Positions 62,381 to 64,000 of a stretch of 64,000 nt of DNA are shown piece by piece; the first letter of the stretch is position 1, and every line of letters starts with the position of its first letter. The DNA is taken from contig NZ_JBFEFG010000241.1 of the NCBI RefSeq assembly GCF_040718835.1, forward strand, positions 1 to 64,000, in the 5' to 3' direction. The position numbers and the translations under genes were made by a program. This DNA is from Bremerella sp. JC817 (GTDB lineage Bacteria; Planctomycetota; Planctomycetia; Pirellulales; Pirellulaceae). Below the pieces are notes generated by a model. That model was not told the origin of the DNA and searched no databases. It saw nothing but the letters and a program-made list of their open reading frames with translations.

Positions 62381-64000
62381 TTAAGTAGAGTGCGTACCCG
62401 CGAACGCGGTCATAACCCGTTCAACCGTTTCGACCAGTTGATCGAGGCGGAATGGCTTGTAGAGGACCGCGTTCGGCAGCAGGCCTGCCTGGCGAGCCTT
62501 CACAATCGAGTGGCCTGGGTCGTAGCCGAAGCCGGTCATCAGGACCATCGGGACGGGGGAGATAATGCCGCCCAATTTCACCATCAACTGATGCCCCGAC
62601 ATATCGGGCAGGTGCACGTCGCTGATGATGACATCGTATCCGGTGGAATGTAGTCCGGCCCGAACCATGCAAAGAGCTTCGGTTCCGTCGTGTGCCGTTT
62701 CGACGTCGCAGCCGTAACGATCCAAGAGGGCGTGAGCCGCACTGCGAACCGATTCGTCCGCGTCGGCAACCAACACGCGAGCCGCTTTCAATAGCGGACG
62801 CTGCTCTTGCTTGGCCGAAGCTGGAACCGCCTTGGCAGGCGTCATCTTTTCGCCAACGCGTTGGATCACGCGTTTGATGTCGCGGCTGTTTTGAATGATG
62901 TTCTTCAGACGCTCGACCACTTCTTCATCGTGGCCAATGTAACGCTGCATCACGTTCACAGCATCGTTCAAGATCTCGTCGATCGGCAAAGCGACCGCAC
63001 TGTGGATCGCTTCGACACTTGCTTGCGCCGTATTGGCCTGCTGAGCGACGAGCAATTCCAGCGTGTTCAAGGCGACCGCCAGATCGCGGCAGAAGATCTC
63101 GAGGAACTGCAGATCGCTGTTGGTGAAGGCCCGTGGTTCTGGGCTTTCAACGTTGAACGATCCAATGACTTGATCGTGCAGCAGCAGCGGAACGGTCAGC
63201 GAGCTCTTCGCTCCCTTGAAACCTTCCAGGTAAAGCGGGTCTTTGCTGGTGTCTTCGCAAAGGTAGCTCTTGCCGGTCGAGGCAACGAAGCCGGTCACGC
63301 CGTTATTCGTGCTTTGGGCGTACAGTTCGCGTTCGGCTGCTTCTTTGTCGATGCCCACTGACAGCAGCGGAACCAGTTCTCCGGTTCGCTGATCGAGCAG
63401 TCGAATTTCGATGACGTCGAAGCTGAGGAGATCCTTCGTGTAGTGCAGGATGTTGCTCTTCAGCAGTTCGATCCGCTCGGAAACCTCCATGTTGAAGATT
63501 TCTTCGGTCGTCAGATCGGCGAGTTCCATCCCAGCCCGGTGAATCGCGTCGAGCTTTTGTCGCTGAATGACTTCATCGGTAACGTCGCGGACGGTAACGA
63601 TGAGGTTATTCGGCGGAGCCGACGGTGTCATGACCGGGGCCGCGTGTACATGGAAGTAACGATTGTCTTCCGTGCGAAGCGTCGACCCGCTCGCCTCCCC
63701 GGTCGTCATGGCCGTATGAAACGGACAGTAATCCGGACCAAGGATCTCGGGGCTGTTGAGGGCTGCGTAGAAGTTCTGGCCAACCAGATCGCCTCGGTTG
63801 GCCCAACGCGCCAAACAGGCATTTACCCACAGGATGGTGTTATCGCGATCCAACATCGCAACACCGTCGGGCATACCGTCGAGGATGTGCTCGTTCTCGA
63901 GCAGATTACTGATGCGACTCGAGACTTCCTGATGCGAAGTCGAGATGAACAGGCCGCTATAGGGGGCACTTCGAAGTTTGGCAATCACGCGAAGTGGATT
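62381..64000 (-). CDS. PAS-GAF-receiver signalling protein (partial; continues past window edge)
   Basis: At least 539 codons; the frame is still open at base 64000 (NPLR before the GTG at 63988), so the true start lies outside. PAS domain at about 37-150 (DGMPDGVAMLDRDNTILWVNACLARW), GAF at about 165-330 (IELLKSNILHYTKDLLSFDVIEIRLLD, LLLHDQVIGSFNVES), a helical linker (about 335-390) resembling a HisKA without its His, and a receiver at about 408-525: LVADADESV, phospho-Asp in VIISDVHLPDMSG, and Lys in LYKPFR. There is no ATPase domain. A signal integrator in a phosphorelay; partner unknown. Confidence 0.85.
   Translation of the reverse strand, partial: NPLRVIAKLRSAPYSGLFISTSHQEVSSRISNLLENEHILDGMPDGVAMLDRDNTILWVNACLARWANRGDLVGQNFYAALNSPEILGPDYCPFHTAMTTGEASGSTLRTEDNRYFHVHAAPVMTPSAPPNNLIVTVRDVTDEVIQRQKLDAIHRAGMELADLTTEEIFNMEVSERIELLKSNILHYTKDLLSFDVIEIRLLDQRTGELVPLLSVGIDKEAAERELYAQSTNNGVTGFVASTGKSYLCEDTSKDPLYLEGFKGAKSSLTVPLLLHDQVIGSFNVESPEPRAFTNSDLQFLEIFCRDLAVALNTLELLVAQQANTAQASVEAIHSAVALPIDEILNDAVNVMQRYIGHDEEVVERLKNIIQNSRDIKRVIQRVGEKMTPAKAVPASAKQEQRPLLKAARVLVADADESVRSAAHALLDRYGCDVETAHDGTEALCMVRAGLHSTGYDVIISDVHLPDMSGHQLMVKLGGIISPVPMVLMTGFGYDPGHSIVKARQAGLLPNAVLYKPFRLDQLVETVERVMTAFAGTHST

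Overview
The window reads as chromosomal DNA of a planctomycete, most likely a marine or salt-tolerant member of the Pirellulaceae (Blastopirellula/Bremerella-like). The organism call is an inference from gene content. It rests on a DUF1559 pseudopilin-like protein with the H-X9-DG motif, a secreted sulfatase, many exported beta-propellers, an exported protein with an 'LExRxLM'-type N-terminus, an NPYRPP-tailed small membrane protein, and a 16S rRNA gene that ends in its own terminator with no 23S behind it. OprB-type porin, LpxD, LpxI, RseP and OpgGH show a Gram-negative-type envelope. I saw no phage, IS element, CRISPR array or tRNA.

Layout. 1-180: 3' end of a 16S rRNA gene and its terminator. 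440-6000: a small secreted or membrane peptide, an OprB porin, a methyl-accepting chemotaxis protein and a sulfatase. 6160-9590: three exported proteins (NHL propeller, PhnD-like binding protein, PQQ-type propeller), the last two joined at an A9 run that looks like a -1 frameshift site. 9599-13840: lipoprotein, DUF1559 protein, large secreted protein with EF-hand-type repeats, and a helical-repeat protein. 14017-18251: opgGH for osmoregulated periplasmic glucans. 18890-21189: egtD-egtB for ergothioneine. 21207-28050: apt, a primary-type sigma factor, a DUF4303/HEAT protein, and cmk-plsC-rpsA. 28281-34375: dxr-rseP-HAD-lpxD-lpxI (isoprenoid and envelope/lipid A cluster). 34383-43986: exported methyltransferase, DUF4142-like protein, a three-gene phosphorelay headed by a histidine kinase with an ethylene-receptor-like membrane domain, a thioredoxin-like protein, a VOC protein, a PhoD phosphatase, and a Cys/Gly-tailed TIGR04222-like membrane protein with a CPXCG protein. 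44002-49283: RND efflux pump with its TetR regulator and two matching operators. 49539-55667: ectoine synthesis (ectABC) divergent from an ectoine-type ABC importer (ehuBCDA), with a MarR regulator. 55675-64000: MarC, amidase, YraN, a helicase plus DUF932-like pair, a metallophosphoesterase, and a PAS-GAF-receiver protein cut by the window edge.

Taken together, opgGH (periplasmic glucans), ectABC/ehu (compatible solute synthesis and uptake) and egtDB (thiol antioxidant) give a strong osmotic and oxidative stress theme. The dxr to lpxI block and cmk-plsC-rpsA are housekeeping. The least routine items are the A AAA AAG junction at 8340-8346, the ethylene-receptor-like kinase at 37493-39049, the Cys/Gly-tailed cluster at 42012-43986 and the helicase/DUF932-like pair at 58565-60921.
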